DNA of 26,844 nucleotides from JBJXGE01 sp046154185 (GCA_046154185.1 JBJXGE010000048.1:1-26844); one strand, 5' to 3'. Counted from the first letter of the stretch, positions 7,853 to 15,990 are shown. Numbers and translations: made by a program. The notes: generated by a model not told the origin, from the letters alone.

Positions 7853-8173
7853 TCAAACGATTTCGACTCGATCCGAGGCGGTCGTCGACTCTGTCGTGCG
7901 CTTCAGTTCATCCATGCGACGATTGAGCACCGCCGCGTCGTGCATCAACTTGGCGCGCACTTCTTGTTCTTCCGCAGCACTGACGGTCCCGGCTTCGCGC
8001 TCGTGCGCGAGGTCCTTCACGGCACGCAACAAACGACGCTTTTCATCCGCTAAGAGCCGCGCAATCTCAGAGAAGTCGGTCGCCACTGTCCACGGTTCGC
8101 GCCGCCGCGTGAGTGGCCAGAGGATGAGCGCAGCGCTGACGACCAGCAAGAGCAAGAAAGTGACGAGATACAT
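7853..8173 (-). CDS. CcmI-like short membrane protein (lacks TPR domain)
   Basis: The protein has 106 residues: one N-terminal membrane helix (residues 2-20) ending in LWPLTRRR, then a charged coil. The segment LLADEKRRLLRAVKDLAHEREAG, followed by T-V-S-A-A-E-E-Q-E-V-R, closely follows the layout of the N-terminal part of CcmI/CycH (helix, LWPL, then a D-x-E-x-x-x-G-x-L-S-x-x-E-Y-type helix). Classic CcmI continues into a periplasmic TPR region that presents apocytochrome; this protein stops before it. The start is uncertain: ATG at 8173 gives a clean helix, a GTG lies four codons upstream, and a much longer frame to 8272 would overlap ccmH by 53 bp and is unlikely. It sits 46 bp after ccmH. 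Confidence 0.68.
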   Translation of the reverse strand: MYLVTFLLLLVVSAALILWPLTRRREPWTVATDFSEIARLLADEKRRLLRAVKDLAHEREAGTVSAAEEQEVRAKLMHDAAVLNRRMDELKRTTESTTASDRVEIV

Positions 8174-8219
8174 GAGCGATGGCACCGTCCAGATTCTCGA
8201 GGATTCACTCGCGCGCGCG

Positions 8220-8864
8220 TTAGCGGTCGAGTTCGTCGAGCTCGCGCTCGACACGTTGGAGTTCGCCGGCATCGACGGGCGTCGCTTCGCGGCGCGCGCC
8301 GTGGGCCGTAAGCGTCTGACGCCGCCAACTGCGGAGCACGACGACTGCGATCACTATGGCGAGCCCGAGTACGATCGGTGGCAGCAGATACGTCCACTTG
8401 CCCGCGCCTTGCCAACTCGGCGCCGCGAGGACGCGCGAACCGTACCGTTCTTTCATCGCCGCGAGTATCTGTTCATCACTCTTGTCGGCTAGAACGGACT
8501 CGCGCAGTTGCCGTTTCTGGGGATCGGCGCAGCCTTCGCTGCAGTTGGCGAGACTGCGCGACCAGTTTTCCGTCTTGCAGGCGCACATGACCTGATCTTC
8601 GAGTTCGCGCAGCCGCGCGATCTGGGCATCGCTCAAGCCGTCCGCGCTGGCGGGCGCAAGTGAACTCGGACCATGGCTGTCGGCAGAACTCTCAGTGCGT
8701 TCGGCGGGAGCGTTGACTCCCTGCGCGAAGGTCGCAGACCGCACGCTGATGGCAAGCAAGACGACGGCGAAACGCCCCACAATTCCAGGCGGGCAGGTGA
8801 GCCGAGATGCGCGAGTCGAGCGCGAGGCGCGCACCCTGCTAGACGGCTGCGGGCTCAGCAACAC
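8220..8864 (-). CDS. ccmH: CcmH-family protein with atypical cysteine motif
   Basis: The protein has 214 residues: a signal sequence (hydrophobic core about 29-46, ending TFAQ), a periplasmic domain, one membrane helix (about 159-178) and a cytoplasmic tail. CcmH keeps apocytochrome CXXCH thiols reduced. The domain shows the family pattern (a cysteine cluster, then L-R-E-S-V-L, then the S-D-E-Q-I-L-A-A-M-K-E-R-Y-G helix). However, the usual LRCxxCQ is replaced by MCACK (C94, C96), with C108 and C112 further on (NCSEGC). The frame overlaps the end of ccmF by 26 bp. GTG at 8864 or TTG at 8861 could start translation; AAGGA lies just upstream and favours the TTG by spacing. The MKERYG block makes the family call firm, while the redox pair is uncertain. 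Confidence 0.85.
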   Translation of the reverse strand: MLLSPQPSSRVRASRSTRASRLTCPPGIVGRFAVVLLAISVRSATFAQGVNAPAERTESSADSHGPSSLAPASADGLSDAQIARLRELEDQVMCACKTENWSRSLANCSEGCADPQKRQLRESVLADKSDEQILAAMKERYGSRVLAAPSWQGAGKWTYLLPPIVLGLAIVIAVVVLRSWRRQTLTAHGARREATPVDAGELQRVERELDELDR

Positions 8865-11037
8865 GCTTCCTTCCCATCGGGAGCGACGCCCAAATGCCGC
8901 CGGCCACCATCACCAACCAGCCGGTCCAGACCAAAAATATCAGCGGGTTTCTAAAAAACGTCAGCGAGAAAGTCTGCTCGCCCGGGCGTGCGGCGGCCTC
9001 AGCCCCCATCGCGTACGAGACGTAAATATCCTGAGCGAGTGTGCGATGGATCGCCGGTTCGGTCGTGACCGCCGGCTCGCGTCGGTATCGAGTCTTGGGA
9101 TAGGCGCGCTTCTCGGGCTCGAGCATGCCCACCTGTTCGCCATTGAGACTCATCGCCAGTGCTAATCTCTGGGAATGATAAACACCGCCGTGCGCATCTT
9201 CGTTCACGGCGGTGAGTTTGATGTCGTAGTCGCCGATTCGATGCGATTGGCCCACGGCGAGTCGAACGTCGTCGAGTTTCACTTTGTACATCGAAGAGTT
9301 GATGACACCGCAGCTCAGGAGCGCTAGGCCGACATGCACAATGTACCCGCCGTAGCGGCGATTATTCCGCACCAACAAGGTCACGAGTGATGATGTCAAG
9401 CCGCCGTTGGTGCGCTTAGCGCGGTTGCGAGCCGTACGCCACACCTCCCACGTCAGAGATGACAAGATGAAGCACGCGAGGTAATTGACCAAGTAGCTCG
9501 GGTAAATATGTTCGAAGATCGTCAGTCGCCCCATCTCACCCGCGTGGAGACTCGCCGCTACGAACTGCACCGCGCACGCGAGCGGCGCGGCCGCGAGCGC
9601 CGGTCCGAGCAAGTTGCGACGCAAATTCGCCGGCGTCGTTCGCACCCAACCCATGCTGGGGCCGATGGCGGTGAAGAACAGCAACAGAATCCAGAACGGG
9701 TTGATCGCTAAGTTGTAAACGCGCGGCCCGACCGAGATCGACTCCCAGCCGAACAGCGAACCAAAGTCGTTGGTAATTTTCGGCAACAGCGTAAGCACGA
9801 GGACCGCCGCCGCGATCGCGACCAGAATCATGTTGTTGAGAATGAAGACCGCCTCGCGGGAGAGTAACGACTGGACGCGCGTGGGCGATCGCGATTCGAG
9901 CGCGCGCATGACGATCAGCACGATCCCGACGGTCTTGATCGTCAGGAGGAGCCCAAGAAACCAATTGCCAACGGCGCCCGAAGCAAACGCGTGCACTGAG
10001 CTCACGATGCCCGAGCGCGTCAGATACGTGCCGAAAATAGTGAGCCAGAACGTCAAGATCATGAGAAAGGCGTTCCACGTGCGCAACATGTCGCGCTTCT
10101 CTTGAATCATGATGGAATGGAGGAACGCGGTGCTCGCGAGCCACGGCAGGAACGACGCGTTTTCGACGGGATCCCAGGCCCAGTAGCCGCCCCAGTTCAG
10201 AATCTCATACGCCCACAGTCCGCCGAGGACCACGCCGCAGGTGTTGAAGAGCCACGCGGCCATGACCCAGGGTCGAGCCCGTCGCGTCCAGTAGCCGCCA
10301 CGATCACCGACCAAGAGCCCGGCGATACAGTAAGCAAACGGTACGGTGTAAGTCACGAATCCGCTGTAGAGACACGGCGGGTGGATCTGCATCCAGTAAC
10401 TCACCAGCAGCGGGTTGAGACCAGAGCCGTCGGAAATCGTGCCCTCCGGATACATGTGCATGAAATTCTCGGGGCCGAGCGACTCGCGCAAACTCGTGAA
10501 GGGGTCGGCGACGAATGCGATCACCGTCAAGAAGAAAAACTGCAGCGCCGCGAACACGACGTAGACGAATGGCTCGAGTCGACGCCCGACTGGATGCTGG
10601 CTTTCCTTGATGAACGTGAAACCCATGACGGCGCCGAGCGTGCCGACGAGCATGCTCCAAAACAGTATCGAGCCGTCGAGCCCGGCCCACAGACCGGCGA
10701 TCTTGAACCCGAGCGCGAGCCCCTTTTCGGAGTAGTTGTGCACGTACTTGAGATCATAAGCGCCGTCGACAAAGCACCAGACGAGGATCCCAGCCGCGCC
10801 GATGACGCTGGCGCCGGCGGTGATGAGTGCGTGGCGTGCCGCCAGCACGAGCCGCCGATCACGGAGTTTGTTGCCGGCGAGCGCCGCTAGGAACACGAAT
10901 CCATAAAGGCCGAGCGCGAGCAACACCAGCGAGCGAGCCAGACCGACGTAGTCGAAAGTCGCTGGGTCTGACACGCTGTCGACGAACCAGTTGAGCTTCT
11001 GCGCGACCGCGCCGAAGAATGTCGCGTCTCTGTCCAT
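8839..11037 (-). CDS. ccmF: Cytochrome c heme lyase subunit CcmF
   Basis: The protein has 732 residues and many membrane segments. CcmF takes heme from holo-CcmE and, with CcmH/I, attaches it to apocytochrome c. The WWD heme-binding motif (W-G-G-Y-W-A-W-D) is at about residues 282-289. AGLWAGLDGSILFW (114-127) and LNPLLVSYWMQIHPPCLYSG (208-226) are the other conserved CcmF blocks. Length is close to the usual 640-700, with a longer periplasmic C-terminal part. The ATG at 11037 is 60 bp after the ccmE stop; that spacer holds a small hairpin (11079-11095). The stop overlaps ccmH. Confidence 0.96.
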   Translation of the reverse strand: MDRDATFFGAVAQKLNWFVDSVSDPATFDYVGLARSLVLLALGLYGFVFLAALAGNKLRDRRLVLAARHALITAGASVIGAAGILVWCFVDGAYDLKYVHNYSEKGLALGFKIAGLWAGLDGSILFWSMLVGTLGAVMGFTFIKESQHPVGRRLEPFVYVVFAALQFFFLTVIAFVADPFTSLRESLGPENFMHMYPEGTISDGSGLNPLLVSYWMQIHPPCLYSGFVTYTVPFAYCIAGLLVGDRGGYWTRRARPWVMAAWLFNTCGVVLGGLWAYEILNWGGYWAWDPVENASFLPWLASTAFLHSIMIQEKRDMLRTWNAFLMILTFWLTIFGTYLTRSGIVSSVHAFASGAVGNWFLGLLLTIKTVGIVLIVMRALESRSPTRVQSLLSREAVFILNNMILVAIAAAVLVLTLLPKITNDFGSLFGWESISVGPRVYNLAINPFWILLLFFTAIGPSMGWVRTTPANLRRNLLGPALAAAPLACAVQFVAASLHAGEMGRLTIFEHIYPSYLVNYLACFILSSLTWEVWRTARNRAKRTNGGLTSSLVTLLVRNNRRYGGYIVHVGLALLSCGVINSSMYKVKLDDVRLAVGQSHRIGDYDIKLTAVNEDAHGGVYHSQRLALAMSLNGEQVGMLEPEKRAYPKTRYRREPAVTTEPAIHRTLAQDIYVSYAMGAEAAARPGEQTFSLTFFRNPLIFLVWTGWLVMVAGGIWASLPMGRKRVAEPAAV

Positions 11038-11098
11038 GGATCAGCGTGTCCTTCGCAGCAAACGACTCGGAGCGCGACCGGCGGTTCGAACGCCGAAG

Positions 11099-11542
11099 TT
11101 AGCTCTTGCGATCACCTGGTTCAAGGGTCGGCGGCGGTGGCTCGTAGGTATCTTTCCCCTGCGCCTCTTCGGAAGCCTCGTACTTCGAAGGACACTTCGT
11201 GAACAATTTCGTGCCGGAAACTAGCAAGGTGTCGGGATTGAAGCGCCCTATGACCGCGACGTCATTGCCCTCTTTGAAGATGTCAGGCCGGACATCGTCG
11301 ACGACCACACGCACGTGCACATCGACGCGCTCGCGGTCGCGCACCGTGAACTCGAGCGGTCGCGTGTCCGAGTGAATTTTCTCGACGATACCCTGCAACT
11401 TGATATCGCAGCCGACATGCTTCGTCCCCGAGGCCAATAACTGGTGAACTTGCAACTCCGGCATCGCGCCTTCGACGATGCCCATGATGAGGAGAAACGC
11501 GAGTCCAGTGAAAATGAGCGCGATGGGTATCCAGATCTTCAT
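11099..11542 (-). CDS. ccmE: Heme chaperone CcmE, CXXXY type
   Basis: The protein has 147 residues: one N-terminal membrane anchor (about residues 3-22), then a small beta-barrel (OB fold) domain and a proline-rich tail (EPPPPTLEP). CcmE carries heme from CcmC to CcmF through a covalent bond, normally to a histidine in a H-x-x-x-Y motif. Here the site reads C117-P-S-K-Y121, a CXXXY motif, with no histidine at that place. The CXXXY form is known from archaea and some bacteria with a variant System I. The CDS is the first gene of the operon and has a strong GGGAG site 6 nt before the ATG. It looks full length, and the family call is firm. Confidence 0.95.
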   Translation of the reverse strand: MKIWIPIALIFTGLAFLLIMGIVEGAMPELQVHQLLASGTKHVGCDIKLQGIVEKIHSDTRPLEFTVRDRERVDVHVRVVVDDVRPDIFKEGNDVAVIGRFNPDTLLVSGTKLFTKCPSKYEASEEAQGKDTYEPPPPTLEPGDRKS

Positions 11543-11717
11543 GTTGCACTCCCTTTATGGCTCGCGGCTTGAGCGCACCGCAAGCTTGGGGATAGTATCA
11601 CAGTCCTCGGTGGTTGCGGAATCTCGCCACCGCCTCGCTGGGTTCGACCGCTGGCCGCAGTCAAAGTGCTGGCATTCGCGACTTCAGTTCGATCGTCGCG
11701 TGCAAAGGAAACAGGAC

Positions 11718-11819
11718 GTGCCGAGTTTTTGGCCGCACATTTGGGCGATTCCCCTCATCTTCATGGCGGGCGCAGCCGCAGGCTGGGTGCTTCGCTCGCA
11801 CGTCGAAGACGATCGATGA
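11718..11819 (+). CDS. 33-residue single-span membrane peptide
   Basis: This small frame starts at a GTG with AAAGGA 8 nt upstream and encodes a peptide beginning MPSFWPHIWAIPLIF, continuing through a Gly/Ala-rich helix and ending in R-S-H-V-E-D-D-R. It has one membrane span with a basic then acidic C-terminus. The TGA overlaps the ATG of the HAD phosphatase as ATGA, which suggests translational coupling. I do not recognise the family and claim no function. The frame stays open further upstream, but that part has no recognisable protein features. It could be a non-coding leader that happens to stay open; the ribosome site, coherent helix and stop/start overlap favour a real gene. Confidence 0.5.
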   Translation: MPSFWPHIWAIPLIFMAGAAAGWVLRSHVEDDR

Positions 11820-12634
11820 GCGCCAGCCATCTTTTTCCCGTCAACGCCGCGGAGCGATCGGCGGCTGAGGACCGCGCTCACCATTTGTTGCGTCAGCGCG
11901 CGCCCTGCACGCAGCTCTTCGTTTTCGATCTCGATGGCACATTGATCGACTCACTGCCCCAGATCGCCGCCGCGGTGCAAGCCCTGCGCGCGAAATGCAA
12001 ACTCGCGCGGTTGTCGCTCGACCGAGTACGTTCCAGCATCGGCGAGGGTGCGCGGCAAATGCTCGTCAAGTGCTGCGCCGATGCGATTTCGCCGACTCGC
12101 GACCTCACGGCTTTGTACGAACTCTACCTGGAGGAATATCGGCGCGCGAGCGCGCAGCCTCCGCAAGTTTTTTCCGGAGTTCGAGAATTTCTCACCGCGC
12201 ACGCGAAGCGTTGGCAGTTTGCCGTGCTGACCAATAAGCCGCTCGAAATCACGCGCCTCGCACTCGCGGCCGCGGAACTCGCTGGGTATTTTGCCCGCGT
12301 CGTCTGCCCAGAGAACGCCGCCGCGACTAAACCGCATGCGGCGGGCCTCGAAGCGCTGATCGCGGAGCTAGGCGCCACCCGCGAAACCACGGTGTTCGTC
12401 GGCGATTCGGTCACCGACTTCGTGACGGGCGCTGCAGCGCAGGTTTTCACTGTCGGATTGCGATCCGGCTACTACGTCCCGGCGGCGGCAGGGTCGCCGA
12501 CGGCAGCTCAGCCCGACGTCTGGCTCGAAGATTTCGCGAGCCTTCACACCGCCCTCCACATCGCCCTACCGAGCGGTCAAAGCGGCGGAAGCGACACGAT
12601 TGGCATCAAGGAGCACGATGATGGAAACAGCTGA
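11816..12634 (+). CDS. HAD-family phosphatase, Gph (phosphoglycolate phosphatase)-like
   Basis: The protein has 272 residues. HAD motif I is FDLDGT (D38 nucleophile, D40), motif II is LTN with T139, motif III lysine is K172 (ATKPH), and motif IV is GDSVTD at 196-201. A helical cap lies between motifs I and II, as in the Gph/PGP subfamily, which removes phosphate from small metabolites such as 2-phosphoglycolate. Roughly 30 N-terminal residues precede the fold. The ATG at 11816 overlaps the stop of the upstream peptide; an in-frame start at 11666 would add an implausible Arg-rich segment. The C-terminal end overlaps the next gene by 14 bp. The true substrate cannot be read from sequence. Confidence 0.88.
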   Translation: MSASHLFPVNAAERSAAEDRAHHLLRQRAPCTQLFVFDLDGTLIDSLPQIAAAVQALRAKCKLARLSLDRVRSSIGEGARQMLVKCCADAISPTRDLTALYELYLEEYRRASAQPPQVFSGVREFLTAHAKRWQFAVLTNKPLEITRLALAAAELAGYFARVVCPENAAATKPHAAGLEALIAELGATRETTVFVGDSVTDFVTGAAAQVFTVGLRSGYYVPAAAGSPTAAQPDVWLEDFASLHTALHIALPSGQSGGSDTIGIKEHDDGNS

Positions 12635-13460
12635 GCCACGAAGTGGAGCGGCGCAGTCGCCGCGGAGCACCTCGGCCCGGTCGCGCCGCGGCGCGGGCTT
12701 GCACAGGACGATGCTCAGCGTCGTGGTGCTGACGTTCCTCGCCGGAAGCGGTGTGCCGCACGCACGCGGAGCGCCGACCGCGCCAGAACGTTACGAGCAA
12801 TGGCTGAAGCTCGTCACCGGCGGTCGCCAGGTCGGCTTCGCACACGTGCGGACTGATCCAAAGAATGCCGACTCGTTCACGCTGCTCGCCAAACTCGGTG
12901 CCCTCGAGCAGAAGAAGATCGTCGAGGTCGAACTCAAGTGCGAATTCGTGCGGACGAACGCTGGCTGGCGACCGCAACGCATTGAGCTGCAGCTCGATCG
13001 CGCGGGTACGCGGGCGCTTCTCGGTGAACTCGTTTTTGACGTCGAGAAGCAGCGGCTGACGGAGTCTTATCGCCGCGCGGCGGACGGCGAAATGGTGGTC
13101 CGTGAACACGCCTATGGCGGCGAGGCCGTGCTGATCCCGAGCGCGATCGCCGTGCTTGGCCCGCTCATACTCAATACCGAGGGCGCGGCGGATGTGCTGT
13201 TGCTGCAACTTCCACATGGAACGTCGGGCCCGTTGCTGAGCGACGAAAAGCTGAGTGGAAAACTCACGCGCAAGCGCAGCGCCGCTGGTGCGACGACTTT
13301 CAAGTTTGAGTCCGCGGCGCGAGGTCTGGTACACGAGCTGCACGCCGAACTCGGCGCAAATGGCGGGCTCGAAGTCGAGACCTGGTTACCGAACCATCGG
13401 TTGGAGCCGACCAGCGAACCGCTCGTCCGGGCCTGGCACCGCGAACAGACAAAAGAATAG
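12621..13460 (+). CDS. Exported protein of unknown function
   Basis: This 279-residue protein is not recognised with confidence. An Arg/Ser-rich N-terminus is followed by a hydrophobic core starting MLSVVVLTFLAGSG and a likely cleavage site near HARGA, so the mature protein is probably periplasmic. The rest looks beta-rich and opens with Y-E-Q-W-L-K-L-V-T-G-G-R-Q-V-G-F-A-H-V-R. That resembles the G-x-K-x-G-x-x-H-x-x opening seen in some exported beta-sandwich (DUF3108-like) and transglutaminase-associated proteins; this is only a resemblance. AAGGAG sits 7 nt before the ATG at 12621 (another ATG is one codon upstream). It overlaps the phosphatase gene and is cotranscribed with it. No catalytic motif was seen. 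Confidence 0.75.
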   Translation: METAEPRSGAAQSPRSTSARSRRGAGLHRTMLSVVVLTFLAGSGVPHARGAPTAPERYEQWLKLVTGGRQVGFAHVRTDPKNADSFTLLAKLGALEQKKIVEVELKCEFVRTNAGWRPQRIELQLDRAGTRALLGELVFDVEKQRLTESYRRAADGEMVVREHAYGGEAVLIPSAIAVLGPLILNTEGAADVLLLQLPHGTSGPLLSDEKLSGKLTRKRSAAGATTFKFESAARGLVHELHAELGANGGLEVETWLPNHRLEPTSEPLVRAWHREQTKE

Positions 13461-13467
13461 CACTGGG

Positions 13468-13515
13468 AAAAAAAGAACACTCCGACGCAGCGTTCGGCGC
13501 TGCATCGGAGTGTTC
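13468..13515 (-). terminator. Intrinsic terminator of rpsO-pnp
   Basis: A long stem (left arm 13475-13492, right arm 13498-13515) has 17 of 18 positions paired around a five-base loop. On the minus strand it is followed directly by seven T (13468-13474), the classical Rho-independent form, placed 26 bp past the pnp stop. On the plus strand it also follows the exported-protein gene, but no T-tract lies on that side. Confidence 0.92.
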
Positions 13516-13541
13516 GCTCGCGGTGCCCGGTGCGCGCGGAT

Positions 13542-15803
13542 TTACCGTCGTCCGCCACCACCACCACGGCCGCCGCGATCGCGACCGCCGCCGCGCGGAC
13601 CCTCCCGATCACCACCGCGCGGTGGACGATCGCCGCGCGGCCCATCGCCGCGATCGCGATCGCCGCCGCCGACGCCTTGGCCCGACTCTTCACCATCCGG
13701 ACCGTCACCGCCTTCGATGATGAGCAGTGCTTTCCGAGAAAGCCGAATGCGACCTTGGCCGTCAATGCCGATGACCTTCACCTGCATGCGATCACCCGCT
13801 TTGACAAAGGCGCTCACGTCCTCGACGAAGCTGTCGTGCAGCTCGGAGACGTGCACCAGTCCTTCTTGCCCCGGCAGTACTTCCACGAAACAACCGAAAT
13901 CGCGGATCGAAACGACCCGACCTTCGTAGATTTGACCGACTTGCACCTCCTCGGTGATGAGTTCGATCTTGGTGCGCGCGCCCGACGCCGACTCGTCGTT
14001 GGAACCCCAGATCGTCACCGTGCCGTCGTCTTGAATCTCGATCGTCGCGCCCGTCTCCTCCTGAATGCCCTTGATCATCTTGCCGCCGGGTCCGATCACC
14101 ATCCCGATCTTCTCGGGGTTGATCTTGATGCGGATGATCTTCGGCGCCAGCGGCGAGATCTCTTCGCGCGGACGCTTCAGCTCCTGCAGCATTTCGCGCA
14201 GGATATGAATGCGACCTTCCTTCGCTTGTTCGAGCGCTCGGCTCATGACATCGCGATCGATGCCTTCGACCTTGATATCCATCTGCAGCGCGGTGATGCC
14301 GCGCTGCGTGCCGGCAACCTTGAAGTCCATGTCGCCGTCGTGATCCTCGCTGCCGAGGATGTCGGACAGCACACAGATTTTTTCGCCCTCTTTGACGAGT
14401 CCCATGGCGATGCCGGCGACCGGCCGCCGAATCTTGACGCCCGCGTCCATCAGCGCGAGCGTGCCGCCGCAAACGGTGGCCATCGACGATGACCCGTTCG
14501 ACTCCATGACTTCGCTGACGATGCGCACCGTGTAAGGAAATTCATCCGCCGGCGGCATGATCGACCGAATCGCGCGCTCGGCCAAATAGCCGTGGCCGAT
14601 CTCGCGGCGCTTCGGCCCGCGGTTTGGCCAGGTCTCACCGACGCTGAACGATGGAAAATTGTAGTGCAGCATGAACTTGTCTTTGGTCTCGTCGAGCAGA
14701 CCATCGACGCGTTGCTCATCGAACCCGGTGCCGAGCGTGACGACGACCAAGGCCTGCGTTTCGCCGCGCGTGAAGAGCGCAGAGCCGTGCGTGCAGGGTA
14801 GCAAGCTGAAGCGCGTCGAGATCGGCCGGATATCCGTAAGACCGCGACCATCCGCGCGTATGCCCTCTTCGGCGATCATGCGGCGTTCCACCTTGCCGCG
14901 CAGCTCGCTCAACATCGCTTTGACCTGCTTCGGATCGGGAGTCGTCTCGGGATCGCCACCCTCGGGGCAGACTTCGGCGATTACCGATTTCGTGACGACA
15001 TCGAGCGCCGCCTTTTTCGCGGCCTTGCCGGGCGTGAGTAGCACGTCGCGATAACGACGCGCCGCCAGCTCGGCCAATCGGTTCTTCAGCGAATCATCGA
15101 CCTCGGGCGGCGTGAATGACACCGGCTTCACATCCACGAGCTCGCACAATTCACGAATCATGCTGGTGATGACGCGAATGACCCGGTGGCCTTCGTCGAT
15201 TGCATCGAGGATGACTTCCTCGGCAACTTCCTGCGCACCGGCTTCCACCATCGTCACGGCATGCTCGGTGCCGGCGATCACCAAATCGAGCGTGCTCTCG
15301 TCGCGCTCCGCGTGCGTGGGATTGACGAGCAAGAACTCGCCTTTGAGACCCATGCGCACGGCGCCGACCGGACCATTGAACGGCAGCCCGGAGATACTCA
15401 CCGCCGCCGAAGCGGCGATCATGGCGAGAATATCGGGGTCGTTTTGTTTATCGGCGGACAGCGCCATCGCAGACACGCTGACTTCTTTGAAAAACCCTTC
15501 CGGAAATAGCGGGCGCATCGGTCGATCGATCACACGCCCGGTGAGTGTTTCCTTGGTCGTCGGCCGACCCTCGCGCTTGAAGAAGCCGCCCGGGAACTTG
15601 CCGGCCGCGTAGGTTTTCTCGCGATAGTCGACGGTCAGGGGAAAGAAATCGCCTGCCATCATCGGTTCCGCGTGCGTCACCGCGGCGAATACCACGGTGC
15701 CGCCATACTGCACGAGGACCGCGCCCGCGGTCTGCTTGGCGATTTCGCCCGTCTCGATGCTCAGCGTACGTCCGCTGATCTCACGTTCCACTCTGTGTTT
15801 CAT
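13542..15803 (-). CDS. pnp: Polyribonucleotide nucleotidyltransferase (PNPase)
   Basis: The protein has 753 residues. PNPase degrades RNA 3' to 5' with phosphate and is a core RNA-turnover enzyme. Two RNase PH domains are present: the first contains GRVIDRPMRPLF, the second DILGSEDHDGDMDFK with catalytic aspartates. A KH domain (GMVIGPGGKMIKGI) and an S1 domain (EGRVVSIRDFGCFVEV) follow in the usual order. The last 57 residues or so are an Arg/Gly/Asp-rich tail ending in RGG-like repeats, beyond the usual 700-residue length. I chose the ATG at 15803: GGGAGG lies about 6 nt upstream, and homologs start at this point; the frame continues upstream but without family similarity. It follows rpsO, the order known from many bacteria. 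Confidence 0.97.
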   Translation of the reverse strand: MKHRVEREISGRTLSIETGEIAKQTAGAVLVQYGGTVVFAAVTHAEPMMAGDFFPLTVDYREKTYAAGKFPGGFFKREGRPTTKETLTGRVIDRPMRPLFPEGFFKEVSVSAMALSADKQNDPDILAMIAASAAVSISGLPFNGPVGAVRMGLKGEFLLVNPTHAERDESTLDLVIAGTEHAVTMVEAGAQEVAEEVILDAIDEGHRVIRVITSMIRELCELVDVKPVSFTPPEVDDSLKNRLAELAARRYRDVLLTPGKAAKKAALDVVTKSVIAEVCPEGGDPETTPDPKQVKAMLSELRGKVERRMIAEEGIRADGRGLTDIRPISTRFSLLPCTHGSALFTRGETQALVVVTLGTGFDEQRVDGLLDETKDKFMLHYNFPSFSVGETWPNRGPKRREIGHGYLAERAIRSIMPPADEFPYTVRIVSEVMESNGSSSMATVCGGTLALMDAGVKIRRPVAGIAMGLVKEGEKICVLSDILGSEDHDGDMDFKVAGTQRGITALQMDIKVEGIDRDVMSRALEQAKEGRIHILREMLQELKRPREEISPLAPKIIRIKINPEKIGMVIGPGGKMIKGIQEETGATIEIQDDGTVTIWGSNDESASGARTKIELITEEVQVGQIYEGRVVSIRDFGCFVEVLPGQEGLVHVSELHDSFVEDVSAFVKAGDRMQVKVIGIDGQGRIRLSRKALLIIEGGDGPDGEESGQGVGGGDRDRGDGPRGDRPPRGGDREGPRGGGRDRGGRGGGGGRR

Positions 15804-15990
15804 CCGCGTCCTCCCAAAACTCCGCTTTGCTTCCGCCTGTTTAACTGCTCTGTATTCGATGCAAACCGTCAACCCGCAGGCAGCGCATCCCGCTAACTGC
15901 GGCGACGAAAAGTCCGGCCGATGTGCTCGAGGTAGCGCCAACGCTCCGGTAGCCGGCGCTGGAAGAATCGTCGCTCAGTCTTGTGGCGCC

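Noticed and set aside
6567..8492. 641-codon open frame on the plus strand
   Set aside because: It is antisense to the unknown exported protein, ccmI-like and ccmH. The minus strand gives signal peptides, membrane helices and the CcmH pattern with proper start/stop spacing, while the plus frame gives an Arg/His-rich product with no domain.
11079..11095. Sequence on the minus strand that fits a tRNA T-arm (CGGCG-TTCGAAC-CGCCG) between ccmE and ccmF
   Set aside because: The 7 bases after it would be an acceptor arm, but no complementary 5' arm, anticodon arm or D-arm lies upstream; that region is the end of ccmE. Best seen as a small spacer hairpin.
13530..14492. 320-codon plus-strand frame over the end of pnp
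   Set aside because: Antisense shadow; it crosses the PNPase KH, S1 and tail region, which is clearly coding on the minus strand.
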